Assembly (NCBI RefSeq): GCF_003369835.1
Contig: NZ_QPMJ01000003.1
Coordinates: 372,001 to 436,000 of the forward strand
DNA length: 64,000 bases
Source: Halorussus rarus
Lineage (GTDB): Archaea > Halobacteriota > Halobacteria > Halobacteriales > Haladaptataceae
Direction: 5' to 3'
Shown: piece by piece, positions 7,286 through 15,166 of the stretch
Position numbering within the stretch: position 1 is the stretch's first letter
Layout: the number at the start of each line of letters is the position of its first letter
Program-made: the position numbers and the translations under genes
Notes under the pieces: generated by a model
Databases searched by the model: none
Told to the model about the DNA's origin: nothing
What the model saw: the letters and a program-made list of their open reading frames with translations, nothing else

Positions 7286-8982
7286 CTGGTTTCCTCCGCA
7301 GTATTTTCGCTCCTACCGCCGTAGTCTGTCCATCGATGCCACGCACCAAGGAGTCCCCTCCCGGCGAGCGAAAGCCCGAACCCGGCTATGGAACCCCCTA
7401 CGACACCGGCGGTGACGGACTGGCGTTCTTGGAACGAGACTGGTTGGTAGACGCCCGTTGGTTCGCTGCTCATGTTCATCGCTGTAACTTCGCCATTTTC
7501 GACCTCGAAGGCGAGAACGTCGTGGCTCTCCGTCTCTCGATACACGTACGGCTCGGTTTCGATCCATCGCCGCGTATCACCGGAGACTCGCTTCGTGAAT
7601 AGCTGTCCGTTGTCGGTCGCTTCGACGGAGACGTGCTCCATGAGGTCTACCACGTGAAGTGGGCCGCTATCCGGGAGATAGGTAGCGCTGTACTCGCCGG
7701 CCACTGTTTCAGCACGCTTTTGACTACCCGGTCTCGGCGACGGATTCGGTGACGGGGGTGACGGTTGCAGGTCGAGCTCGGCGATGATTTCATCGACGAC
7801 CGCTGCAGGCGACTCGCTGGGATTCGTGTTGTAGTTCACGAAGATGCCCACGTTGTGGTCGGGAGCCAGAACGAGCTGGCTTGCGAAGTGGATTGTCGCT
7901 CCCGAATGGCCGATGAGGTTGGCATCCGGAACCCCGTACTCGTGGAACCCGTATCGCCAGTTGGTGACCGACGGATGGCGGACGTGGTGCGCCTCATGCA
8001 TCGTCTCGGCCGTTTTCGCAGGCAGCATTCTCGCGTCGCCGACCGCTCCACCACCGAGGTGAGCGCTCATGAACGCCGCCATGTCCGTGGCCGTCGCACT
8101 CAGCGACCCCGCGGGGCGCATGTTGATGAATACCCTCTCGGCGGTCGTGAACGTCTCACCGTCTCGGGAGTGTCCCGAAGCGAGCTCGCCCGGATGATCG
8201 TCTGGAACGGGCTGTGCGAACGTACTGTGGGCCATGTCGAGGGGATCGAAGATCTCCGACTGGACGTACTCCTCGAACGACGTATCGTTGACTTCGGCGA
8301 CGATGTGCCCCGCGAGTGCGGCCCCGTAATTAGAGTACCCGACCACCGTTCCCGGTGGGCGCACGCGGGCCGGCTGCTGGTCGGCGAGGAGCGTCTCCAC
8401 CGACATGATGTCATCGGGGCTGGCAACAACTTCCGGGTCGAGTGCCGACTCGAAACCGGCTGTGTGGGTTCCGAGGTGGCGCAGTGTCACCGGCTCGTCG
8501 TACGTGTCCGGGATCGTGACGTCCGAGTCGTCGAGGTACGCATTGACGTCCTCGTCGAGATCGAGTACGCCTCGTTCGACGTTCTGCATGACCGCAGTCC
8601 ACGTCACGAGTTTGCCGACCGATCCGACCCGCAACGGAGTCTCGTCGGCCCGTACCGGCACACCGGCCTCCACATTCGCGGAGCCGTATCCCTTGGTGAG
8701 GACGGGTGTGTCACCCTCGACGATAGCCACACTCGCTCCGGGCGTCACGTCACCGATTCGTTGCCCGACTCGCTCATCTACGAACGCTTCGAGCTCATCG
8801 AGGCCGGCAAGAGGGCTACTACTCACTGGTGAGCGGACCAGGGCCGAGTCGGAGCTGGCGCTCGCTCGACCGCTTGCGATTCCGAGACCGGCGATGCCGA
8901 GACTCCCGATACCAGCGAGGAACCTCCGTCTGGTCGTGCGCTCTCGATTGCGGCCTACGTTGGTAGGTCTTTCTTGCGTCAT
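7282..8982 (-). CDS. secreted serine hydrolase, class C beta-lactamase/PBP-like, Tat-exported
   Basis: This 566-residue protein starts at MTQERPTNVG. It carries a Tat signal (TRRRFLAGIGSLGIAG) followed by a beta-lactamase-related catalytic domain (about residues 60-390). The SxxK nucleophile/base is SVGK, the YxN motif is YSN in GYSNYG, and the third-box equivalent is HSG in IGHSGATIHF. A second, mostly beta domain follows (about 400-520), and the C-terminus has one hydrophobic segment. It probably acts outside the membrane as an esterase or peptidase. A much longer frame running up to 9894 is an artefact: that part overlaps the CPBP gene antiframe and is Arg-rich. The start ATG shares one base with the TAA stop of the CPBP gene, and the stop overlaps the start of the next gene, so the three form one operon. 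Confidence 0.9.
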   Translation of the reverse strand: MTQERPTNVGRNRERTTRRRFLAGIGSLGIAGLGIASGRASASSDSALVRSPVSSSPLAGLDELEAFVDERVGQRIGDVTPGASVAIVEGDTPVLTKGYGSANVEAGVPVRADETPLRVGSVGKLVTWTAVMQNVERGVLDLDEDVNAYLDDSDVTIPDTYDEPVTLRHLGTHTAGFESALDPEVVASPDDIMSVETLLADQQPARVRPPGTVVGYSNYGAALAGHIVAEVNDTSFEEYVQSEIFDPLDMAHSTFAQPVPDDHPGELASGHSRDGETFTTAERVFINMRPAGSLSATATDMAAFMSAHLGGGAVGDARMLPAKTAETMHEAHHVRHPSVTNWRYGFHEYGVPDANLIGHSGATIHFASQLVLAPDHNVGIFVNYNTNPSESPAAVVDEIIAELDLQPSPPSPNPSPRPGSQKRAETVAGEYSATYLPDSGPLHVVDLMEHVSVEATDNGQLFTKRVSGDTRRWIETEPYVYRETESHDVLAFEVENGEVTAMNMSSEPTGVYQPVSFQERQSVTAGVVGGSIAGFGLSLAGRGLLGAWHRWTDYGGRSENTAEETR

Positions 8983-9929
8983 TAGTCCGACGTACTGGGT
9001 GACGCCGTCTTCTCTGACCGTGTGGTTCGATACGAGTTCCGCCACTGGGTCCACGCGATGACGAAGCAGTACCCGACGAGAATCGACACAAGGAGTGGAA
9101 TGCCGCGGGCCGGACTCCACACGCCTGTCGCGGTGTGTTCGACCGTCAGGAGCGTCGGAACACCGGGCGTTCCGTGAGCACCGATGCCGAAGACGTTCAT
9201 CAGCGCGTAATTCACGCCGAGATGCAGGCCCATCGGGAACGCGAGTTCGTCGGTGCGGAGGTAGGCGACGCCGAACAGGCCACCGAGCAGGCCCGTCTTC
9301 AGCACGACGAGGGCGAGATTCGCGTCTGCGACAATCGCGCTGGGAACGTGGATAAGGGCGAACGCCAGCGTGCTTGCGAGCAACGCGACGGTCGTTGCCG
9401 CGCCGCGAGTAACGCCGCGAGCGACGAGCCCCTCGACCGCGTTCGTGATGAACGAACCGCGGTAGATGAACTCCTCGTAGAAGGCGACGCCGGCAAACGC
9501 AGCGAGGAATACCAGCAGCCACGCGAGAGAGGTTGCGTCCGGGAGAGACGCAGTACCGGTGACTCGCAGGGAGCCGGTGCGACGCGCGATGAGGAACGTC
9601 ATCCCGACGATCAGGGTACCGATACCGGTTCCGACGACGAGGTCGAGCCACCAGTTCCGCGACAGACGATATCCGTACTCTCTCACCGGCCGGTGGTCGA
9701 GATACCGGGCCGAGATTCCGAGTACGACCGCCATGACGAGGGTCGTCCCGGCGAAGCCGGCCAGCATCATTCGGCCGCGAGTTAGATCGAGCGTGAGCGC
9801 TGCCGCGCCCGCGACTTGCAGTGTAAAGAAGCCAGCGAAGACGGGGACGAGAACGCGCCAGACGGAACGGACGCGGTTGCTCTGCTGGCTCCAAACGAGC
9901 GACCGAAGGCGGGAGCGAACACTAGACAT
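8982..9929 (-). CDS. CPBP family intramembrane metalloprotease (Rce1-like)
   Basis: This 315-residue protein has about eight hydrophobic segments and the three CPBP motifs in order: EEFIYRG (the Glu-Glu-x-x-x-Arg motif), FALIH, and HLGVNYALMNVF (HxxxN). These form the active site of CAAX-prenyl-type and bacteriocin-processing proteases in the membrane. Archaea lack CAAX prenylation, so the substrate is unknown. It is the first gene of a three-gene operon: its stop codon and the ATG of the serine hydrolase share base 8982. Coupling a membrane protease to a secreted hydrolase suggests that they act together at the cell surface. A decayed homologous N-terminus lies at 1327-1583. Confidence 0.92.
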   Translation of the reverse strand: MSSVRSRLRSLVWSQQSNRVRSVWRVLVPVFAGFFTLQVAGAAALTLDLTRGRMMLAGFAGTTLVMAVVLGISARYLDHRPVREYGYRLSRNWWLDLVVGTGIGTLIVGMTFLIARRTGSLRVTGTASLPDATSLAWLLVFLAAFAGVAFYEEFIYRGSFITNAVEGLVARGVTRGAATTVALLASTLAFALIHVPSAIVADANLALVVLKTGLLGGLFGVAYLRTDELAFPMGLHLGVNYALMNVFGIGAHGTPGVPTLLTVEHTATGVWSPARGIPLLVSILVGYCFVIAWTQWRNSYRTTRSEKTASPSTSD

Positions 9930-10085
9930 ACGCCACCTCCGGCGTGCCGGTCGGACTCGGACGCAACGTTTCGTTCTGGTGGTTTTTCCGTTGTATTGGG
10001 TGAGCCGTGTACATTGTCGGTCTGTGCGTTGTGGAATAGTGGTTGTCGAACCGATGCGTGAGCGATTGCTGGGTCGTGTGCGTGT

Positions 10086-10796
10086 TCATTGACGATCACT
10101 CGGGGTTGCGTCGATGGTGGTCACGAGGCCGAGGAACTCGGTCGAGGCGTTCTCGACTGGGAGTCCAGCCTGCTCGACAGTCGCCAGCGGGTCGTGGTTC
10201 AACCGGCAACCGTTCTTCTCGTAGTGTGACTCGGCACGCCAGTCCTGCAGCCAGGCCAACGGCGCGACGTCGCTCCGACTGTGTTCGAGCAGCAGAATCT
10301 CGCCGTCGGGAGTGCAGACCCGCTCCATCTCGTGGAGCGCCGCAATCGGGTCGGGGAACGTGCACGTGGAGAACGACGAGATGACCGTGTCGAAGCTGTC
10401 GTCGGGAAAGTCGAGTGCCTGGGCGTCCATCTGGCAGACGGTGCCGTCCAAATCGAGTCTGTCGAGTTCGTCACCGGCGTGTGCGAGCATGTCGGTGCTG
10501 ATGTCGATACCGACGAGGTCGACTGACGGTGAGAGATACTGGAAGTTTCTCCCGGTGCCGCACGCGATGTCGAGTACTCGCCCGTTAGCGTGTTCGAACT
10601 GGCGGCGACGATACCGACCAGCGAATAACCGGTCGAGTTGCCGCCACCGTGCGAGTTTGTCAGCGACGTCTGCGTACGCGTCGGCAATCTCTTCGGCTGT
10701 CATCGAAGGTCTCTGCACCGACTGGTCTCGCTCGGGGCTTTCACTGGTCGTGTGTTTCTGCGTATCTCCCTGTTCGCCGGTATTGCTCGATTGCAT
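10086..10796 (-). CDS. class I SAM-dependent methyltransferase
   Basis: This 236-residue protein contains a Rossmann-type methyltransferase core. Motif I is LDIACGTGRNFQYL, the acidic end of strand 2 is VGIDIS, and QMDAQALDFPDDSFDTV covers motifs II-III; ISSFSTCTFPDP and HEMERVC complete a Methyltransf_11/UbiE-like domain. The first about 31 residues are polar and may be absent if translation begins at the ATG for MTAEEIADAYADVADK. A TATA-like CTTTATTGA at about 10843-10853 would place the transcript start near 10821 and so supports the longer form. The substrate is unknown; quinone, lipid or small-molecule methylation are all possible. It stands alone, 156 bases upstream of the CPBP operon on the same strand. 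Confidence 0.9.
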   Translation of the reverse strand: MQSSNTGEQGDTQKHTTSESPERDQSVQRPSMTAEEIADAYADVADKLARWRQLDRLFAGRYRRRQFEHANGRVLDIACGTGRNFQYLSPSVDLVGIDISTDMLAHAGDELDRLDLDGTVCQMDAQALDFPDDSFDTVISSFSTCTFPDPIAALHEMERVCTPDGEILLLEHSRSDVAPLAWLQDWRAESHYEKNGCRLNHDPLATVEQAGLPVENASTEFLGLVTTIDATPSDRQ

Positions 10797-11005
10797 GGGT
10801 TCGGGCCTCCGTTGACCTCGACTGCGATACGAGCCACCGACATCAATAAAGATATCGAATATTTGATAATTTATCGAGTTCGTTTCAAAACTCAGGTTGA
10901 CCCGTCGGTCGCCAGGTTACGTATCTCACTCGCCTATTGAGGACAACTCCGAACGAACGACGGTTTTCGGTAAACGACGATTTCGTAATTACCCTGTCAG
11001 GTACG

Positions 11006-11920
11006 CTAAAATTCGCCGCGCTCGCGTCGCACGCGCTCGGTCCGCGTGACCGTCGCAGACGGATCGAGGTGGAGTCGAATCGCGTCGTCCCCGTGGCGTA
11101 ACACCACCTCGTACTCGTCGGGGTCGGATGCGACTTGCCTGGACGTCCAGCGACCGTCGTAGACGCGGTCGTGGAACTCCCAGATTCCCCTCGATGTCAC
11201 GTCGATGCCGTGATCCCAGTGGAACGCAATTGATGCGGGGTGGTGGACGACGGTGTACGTCAACGGACTGTTGTACTCTCGGAGACACTCCTCACAGCTA
11301 CTCGTCACGACAAACGAATCGGAATCAGGTAACGGGCTCTCGGGTATCTCGATTATCTCGGTGGAAAGATGAGCACCGCACTCAGGACACATCCCCCGCC
11401 GGATCTGCCGGTAGTCCTCCGCACTTCGGAGCTGGACGCTTCGGATCAAATCGTCATTGTCTCTTGTCCTGGCCTGAGCAGGCGTTATCGGTTGCCCCAT
11501 GACCTGCTGGTCACATCTCGTACAATCGATCCGGAAGAACTGATGCGAAAGCCGTGCTTCGAGCGAGTCTTCGCCGCAGAAGATGCACGTCCCTGGAATC
11601 GGTTCAGGGCCGAACGAGTCCGGTTGCTCGTAATTGCCCGACAGAATGAATCGAACGATACGCTCGCCGGCATGCGAAAGTGAGTACCCGTCGTCGCTTT
11701 TCCGAAGGTAGGTGCCGGTGAGTTCTCCGAGGTGGTACGACAGCTTCGAGGTGTTCTCCACCTCGACGTAGTCGTAGATCTCCGAGAACGCGAGTTGGGC
11801 AGCCCCGGATCCGACTTGTTCGAGTTCGTACTGTGCGACGGCGACGGCTCGAAGAATATCGACGCGGGTATCGTCGGAGAGAAGACGAAAGATATCCGTA
11901 GCCGGACGTTCCTCTGTCAT
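11006..11920 (-). CDS. ArsR-type winged-helix regulator with zinc-ribbon domains
   Basis: This protein of about 304 residues begins with a winged helix (MTEERPATDIFRLLSDDTRVDILRAV is the family's usual opening), in which the AFSEIYDYVEVENTSKLSYHL segment carries the recognition helix. It continues with paired Cys motifs that look like zinc ribbons: CIFC with CTRC, then CPEC with CEEC. The C-terminal part is a beta-rich domain. This layout is common among haloarchaeal ArsR-like regulators of unknown signal. The track start at 11938 is six codons upstream; a TATA-like TTCAATAG about 30 bases upstream of 11920 favours MTEERPATD as the start. It faces the tRNA-Arg gene across about 200 bases of A+T-rich DNA. 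Confidence 0.85.
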   Translation of the reverse strand: MTEERPATDIFRLLSDDTRVDILRAVAVAQYELEQVGSGAAQLAFSEIYDYVEVENTSKLSYHLGELTGTYLRKSDDGYSLSHAGERIVRFILSGNYEQPDSFGPEPIPGTCIFCGEDSLEARLSHQFFRIDCTRCDQQVMGQPITPAQARTRDNDDLIRSVQLRSAEDYRQIRRGMCPECGAHLSTEIIEIPESPLPDSDSFVVTSSCEECLREYNSPLTYTVVHHPASIAFHWDHGIDVTSRGIWEFHDRVYDGRWTSRQVASDPDEYEVVLRHGDDAIRLHLDPSATVTRTERVRRERGEF

Positions 11921-12121
11921 TGTCCTGTACCTACGCAATGAGTCGCTACTATTGAAACCCTAGTTCCTTGCTAAATCGTTCAGAGAGACTAGAAGGCGTA
12001 AACCTGCGTCCTATGATAGAAGTGCTTTCGTTCGACAGTCGAACAGAAAGGGAACTTGCTAAAATCCCTATTCCACGTTTTGGATCCTTGAAACAGGCGA
12101 AATTAGCCGATAAGGGTGCGA
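11921..12121. other. A+T-rich intergenic segment next to tRNA-Arg
   Basis: About 200 bases with clearly more A+T than the flanks. It contains the promoter of the ArsR-like gene at its left end. Two short ORFs that run through it into the tRNA are not credible. It touches the 3' end of the tRNA, the side where integrating elements recombine, but I find no integrase and no second copy of the tRNA end at the other edge of the block. Confidence 0.5.
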
Positions 12122-12194
12122 CGGGCGGCATGGGATTTGAACCCATGACCTCTTGGTCCGGAACCAAGCGTTCTGTCCGCTGAACTAGCCGCCC
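12122..12194 (-). tRNA. tRNA-Arg(CCG)
   Basis: The minus strand folds as a complete cloverleaf: acceptor GGGCGGC with GCCGCCC, D-stem GTTC/GAAC, anticodon stem CTTGG/CCAAG with loop TTCCGGA (anticodon CCG), a five-base variable loop, and a T-arm ATGGG-TTCAAAT-CCCAT. The discriminator is G and CCA is not encoded. There is no intron. Confidence 0.96.
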
Positions 12195-12243
12195 TCACTC
12201 GGAATTACGCTGCCGGGGGCTTAACCGTTTTGAAAGCCGCGCC

Positions 12244-13704
12244 TCAGTCCTCGGGAACCGCGGGCTCGGCGTCGACCGCCGCGCCGCCGCGGTCGATGAC
12301 GGTCTCTTTCCACGTCCCGCGGGTGAACCAGAGGCCGGCCGCGACGGCGCCGACGACGTGGCCGAGCGCGACGCCGATCCAGATGCCGGTCGGACCCAGC
12401 GACGTCTCGAACGCGAGGAGGTAGACCGCAGGTACGCGGACGAGCCAGAGCGTGACCATCGAGAACGCTATCGCGGTCTTGGTGTTTCCCGCGCCGCGGT
12501 ACGCGCCGACCAGCGCGTGGAAGACGCCGATGAACGCGAACTCGACCGTCCGGATCCGGAGGTACTCCGCGGCGTACGCGACGGTCCTGGCCGCCCGCTC
12601 GGTCTCGGTCGCCATGAACACCGAGACGATGGGTTCCGGGACGAGCGCCGCCACGATCGCCAGCGCGAACATCACGACCGCGCCGACGCTCGCCGCGAGC
12701 CTGACCGCGCGCTCGGCCCGGTCGGCCTTGCCGGCGCCGAGGTTCTGTCCCACCATCGTGTTGGTCGCCTTGCCGAGCCCGACCGCGGGGAGGAACACCA
12801 GCGAGATGAGCCGGTTGCCCAGGCCGTAGGCCGCGATGACCGCCGGCTCGAACGTCACGATCATCACGGTCAGCGTCAGCATCGCGAGCGACCCGGCCGA
12901 CTCCTCGAGCGCCGCCGGCACGCCGATGCGGACCAACTCCTCGATGTACCCGAACTCCGGGACGAGGTGGCCGAGGTCGACGTCCGGCCCCGCGTCGGTG
13001 AAGAACAGCACGTACGCGCCGACGACGCCGCCGAGGGCGCGCGCGACGACCGTGGCGACCGCGGCGCCCTCGATACCCATCGCGGGAATCACCGTCGAGT
13101 CGACGCCAAGCGCCGGAATCGGCCCGACGCCGAAGATGAGCAGCGGGTCGAGCACGACGTTGAGCGCGACCGAGACCACCATCACCCGCATCGGCGTCCG
13201 GGTGTTGCCGTACCCCCGCATCAGCGCCGAGAACGCCATGAACCCGAACATGAAGGGGAGCCCGAGGAAGAACACCTCCATGTACCGGGCGGCCAGCGGG
13301 ACGACCGCGTCGGCGGTGGCCGCGCTGCTGGGGTACAGCGCGAGCATGGGGCCGGCGCCGAAGTGCCCGACGAGGCTCAGCGCGACGCCGACGACGGTCA
13401 CGAACCCGAGCGTCTGGCCGGCGACCTTCCCCGCCGACCCCTCGCTGGCCGCGCCGGTGTACTGGGCGACCAGCGTGCTCCCGGCGACGTTGAACCCGCC
13501 GCCGAACGCGATGAGGAAGAAGATGACGGGGTAGGCCAGACTGAGGGCGCCGACAGCGTCGGCCGAGTCCCGACCGAGCCAGAACGCGTCGGCGACGTTG
13601 TAGGCGACCTGCAGCAGTTGCGTGACCATGATCGGCCACGCGAGGTGGAACAGCGGACGGACCAGGCCGCCCGCCGTGATGCCGTCGGATCGCGTCGATG
13701 CCAC
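12244..13704 (-). CDS. MATE family efflux transporter
   Basis: This 486-residue membrane protein has about 12 hydrophobic helices in two homologous halves. The paired signature segments are QLLQVAYNVADAFWLGR / RLISLVFLPAVGLGKATN and VAQYTGAASEGSAGK / MVGQNLGAGKADRAE, with RGYGNTRTPMR and YRGAGNTKTA at the ends of each half. It is expected to export cationic drugs or metabolites in exchange for Na+ or H+. It is a close paralogue of the gene at 1-1236, in the same orientation. It starts with ATG at 13704, and the tRNA-Arg gene lies 49 bases after its stop codon. Confidence 0.94.
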   Translation of the reverse strand: MASTRSDGITAGGLVRPLFHLAWPIMVTQLLQVAYNVADAFWLGRDSADAVGALSLAYPVIFFLIAFGGGFNVAGSTLVAQYTGAASEGSAGKVAGQTLGFVTVVGVALSLVGHFGAGPMLALYPSSAATADAVVPLAARYMEVFFLGLPFMFGFMAFSALMRGYGNTRTPMRVMVVSVALNVVLDPLLIFGVGPIPALGVDSTVIPAMGIEGAAVATVVARALGGVVGAYVLFFTDAGPDVDLGHLVPEFGYIEELVRIGVPAALEESAGSLAMLTLTVMIVTFEPAVIAAYGLGNRLISLVFLPAVGLGKATNTMVGQNLGAGKADRAERAVRLAASVGAVVMFALAIVAALVPEPIVSVFMATETERAARTVAYAAEYLRIRTVEFAFIGVFHALVGAYRGAGNTKTAIAFSMVTLWLVRVPAVYLLAFETSLGPTGIWIGVALGHVVGAVAAGLWFTRGTWKETVIDRGGAAVDAEPAVPED

Positions 13705-13807
13705 TGTTCTCCTTCAGAACTCCTTGGGTTTTCAATGCTTCGGGTTGAAATTGTGTCTCGAAACGGAGAAAAGATAAGCGGCGTCCCGGCGGCGGTTCGC
13801 CCCGCCG

Positions 13808-14383
13808 TCAGGGCGTCTCGTTCGTCTCGAGCGCGAAGTCGTCGGTCGGGTACGCGGTGCAGGTGAGCACGTACCCCTTCTCGACCTCGTCGTCGCCGAG
13901 CGTCTCGTTGTTACTGTGCTGGACGTAGTCGTGAGCGTCGCCGTCCTGGACCTTGCCGCCGCACGAGAGACACTGTCCCTGCCGGCAGGCGTAGGGCAGG
14001 TCCCAGCCCTCGTCCTCGCCGGCCTCGAGCAGGTTCTCGTTGTTGGCGACCTCGACGGTCTCGCCCTCGTTGACGTACTCGATCTCGAAGTACTCCACCT
14101 CGTCGTCGGGGATGGCGGCCGGGTCGAACCCTTCCTCTTCCTCCTCGTCGCCCTGGAGTTCGCCCTCGGCGCCGCCGCCGACCGCGACCGCGCCGCCACC
14201 GCCGCCGATGGAGCGGTTCATCGGCTCGGGGAAGTCGGTCTCCGGCACGGTCTCGGCCCGGCGTTCGAGCACCTCTTGGGAGATGTCGTCGGGGGTTCGC
14301 CACTCGGTACCCTCCGAGTAGTGGAGCGCCACTACGACGAGGACGAGCGTGAGCCCGAGTCCCAGACCCAGTGCGTCTACCAT
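13808..14383 (-). CDS. membrane-anchored plant-type [2Fe-2S] ferredoxin
   Basis: This protein of 191 residues begins with a single N-terminal membrane helix (LGLGLGLTLVLVVVALH), continues with a Gly-rich then Glu-rich linker (about residues 60-85), and ends in a ferredoxin domain. The cluster ligands are in the classic spacing C-x4-C-x2-C (CRQGQCLSC), with a fourth Cys in LTCTAYP. The domain is probably held on the cytoplasmic face of the membrane, where it could pass electrons between a soluble reductase and a membrane oxidase or P450. The long frame up to 15001 is not supported; the ATG at 14383 begins exactly at the membrane helix. It is divergent from the DJ-1 gene. Confidence 0.9.
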   Translation of the reverse strand: MVDALGLGLGLTLVLVVVALHYSEGTEWRTPDDISQEVLERRAETVPETDFPEPMNRSIGGGGGAVAVGGGAEGELQGDEEEEEGFDPAAIPDDEVEYFEIEYVNEGETVEVANNENLLEAGEDEGWDLPYACRQGQCLSCGGKVQDGDAHDYVQHSNNETLGDDEVEKGYVLTCTAYPTDDFALETNETP

Positions 14384-14473
14384 GCGCGGGACTACGGAAG
14401 GGTGGTTTAACAGCATTGTGATTGGCATCCGAGCGGAGTACAGGCTTTTGGTGCCGACGCGCGACCGACGAGT

Positions 14474-15100
14474 ATGGACAACGCCGACGACATCGACGAC
14501 ATCGCGGTCGTGGTCTACGACGGCTTCGACGAACTCGACGCGGTCGGACCGTACGAGGTCTTCCGCAACGCCGCCGATTACGGCCGGGACGTCCCGGTCG
14601 ACCTCGTGACGCTCGCCCCCCGAGAGCGAGTCACCGCGAGCCACGGCCTCGCGGTCGAACCCGACGGGGCACTGGGCGACGACCCGGACCTCCTCGTCGT
14701 CCCGGGCGGCGGCTGGAACGACGGCGGAGACGTCGGGGCGCGCGGGGAGGCAGAGCGCGGCGACCTGCCCGATGCGCTCCGCGAGCGCGCCGACCGGGGA
14801 AGCGCGATCGCCGCGGTCTGCACCGGCGGGATGCTGCTCGCCGAGGCGGGACTGCTCGACGGCCGGCCCGCGGTCACCCACGCCGGCGCGCTCGACGACC
14901 TCCGCGCGACCGGGGCGCGGGTCGTCGACGCCCGCGTCGTCGACGACGGCGACGTGCTCACGGCGGGCGGCGTCACGTCGGGGCTCGACCTCGCGTTCCA
15001 CGTCGTCGGGCAGGTCTGGGACGGGGACGTCGCCGAGCGCGTCGCAACGGAGATGGAGTACGAGCCTCGCGGGGACGTGTACGCGCCCGACGATACCTGA
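14474..15100 (+). CDS. DJ-1/PfpI family protein
   Basis: This 208-residue protein has the flavodoxin-like class I glutamine amidotransferase fold. The opening VVVYDGFDELDAVGPYEVF is typical of the isonitrile-hydratase/ThiJ branch. The nucleophile elbow is AVCTGGMLLAEAG, with Cys as the candidate catalytic residue. LLVVPGGG marks the oxyanion-hole strand. Members act as hydratases, deglycases or chaperones, and many are one-domain relatives of AraC-type regulators; this one has no DNA-binding domain. It lies 66 bases before the iron-type binding-protein gene but ends before that gene's promoter. Confidence 0.87.
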   Translation: MDNADDIDDIAVVVYDGFDELDAVGPYEVFRNAADYGRDVPVDLVTLAPRERVTASHGLAVEPDGALGDDPDLLVVPGGGWNDGGDVGARGEAERGDLPDALRERADRGSAIAAVCTGGMLLAEAGLLDGRPAVTHAGALDDLRATGARVVDARVVDDGDVLTAGGVTSGLDLAFHVVGQVWDGDVAERVATEMEYEPRGDVYAPDDT

Positions 15101-15110
15101 CGCGATTCCT

Positions 15111-15124
15111 TTTGGCCTGCCTAA
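15111..15124. promoter_or_regulatory. iron-box-like operator, upstream copy (one mismatch)
   Basis: The sequence TTTGG-CCTG-CCTAA has the same 5-4-5 layout as the perfect palindrome at 15147-15160, differing by one base in the left arm. It lies just upstream of the TATA box of the binding-protein gene. Confidence 0.5.
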
Positions 15125-15134
15125 AAATCGAAGG

Positions 15135-15142
15135 CCTTAACA
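15135..15142 (+). promoter_or_regulatory. TATA box of the iron-type binding-protein gene
   Basis: CCTTAACA lies about 27 bases upstream of the ATG at 15167, so the transcript should be essentially leaderless. It sits between the two iron-box-like operators. Confidence 0.5.
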
Positions 15143-15146
15143 GGGA

Positions 15147-15160
15147 TTAGGCAGACCTAA
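15147..15160. promoter_or_regulatory. iron-box-like operator TTAGG-N4-CCTAA
   Basis: A perfect inverted repeat with arms TTAGG and CCTAA and spacer CAGA lies between the TATA box and the start codon. DtxR/IdeR-type regulators, which haloarchaea possess, bind palindromes with TTAGG/CCTAA arms. A protein bound here would block initiation, so iron-dependent repression is the likely logic. Confidence 0.6.
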
Positions 15161-15166
15161 AATCTA

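Noticed and set aside
8983-9894. N-terminal extension of the serine hydrolase frame
   Set aside because: It overlaps the CPBP gene out of frame and is Arg-rich. The Tat signal starts at the ATG at 8982.
11921-12121. Complete integrated element at tRNA-Arg
   Set aside because: No integrase gene next to the tRNA and no second copy of its 3' end at the other side of the A+T-rich block within the window.
11949-12183. Two short ORFs across tRNA-Arg on both strands
   Set aside because: They translate the tRNA (GGMGFEPMTSW-like) and A+T-rich intergenic DNA; no family resemblance.
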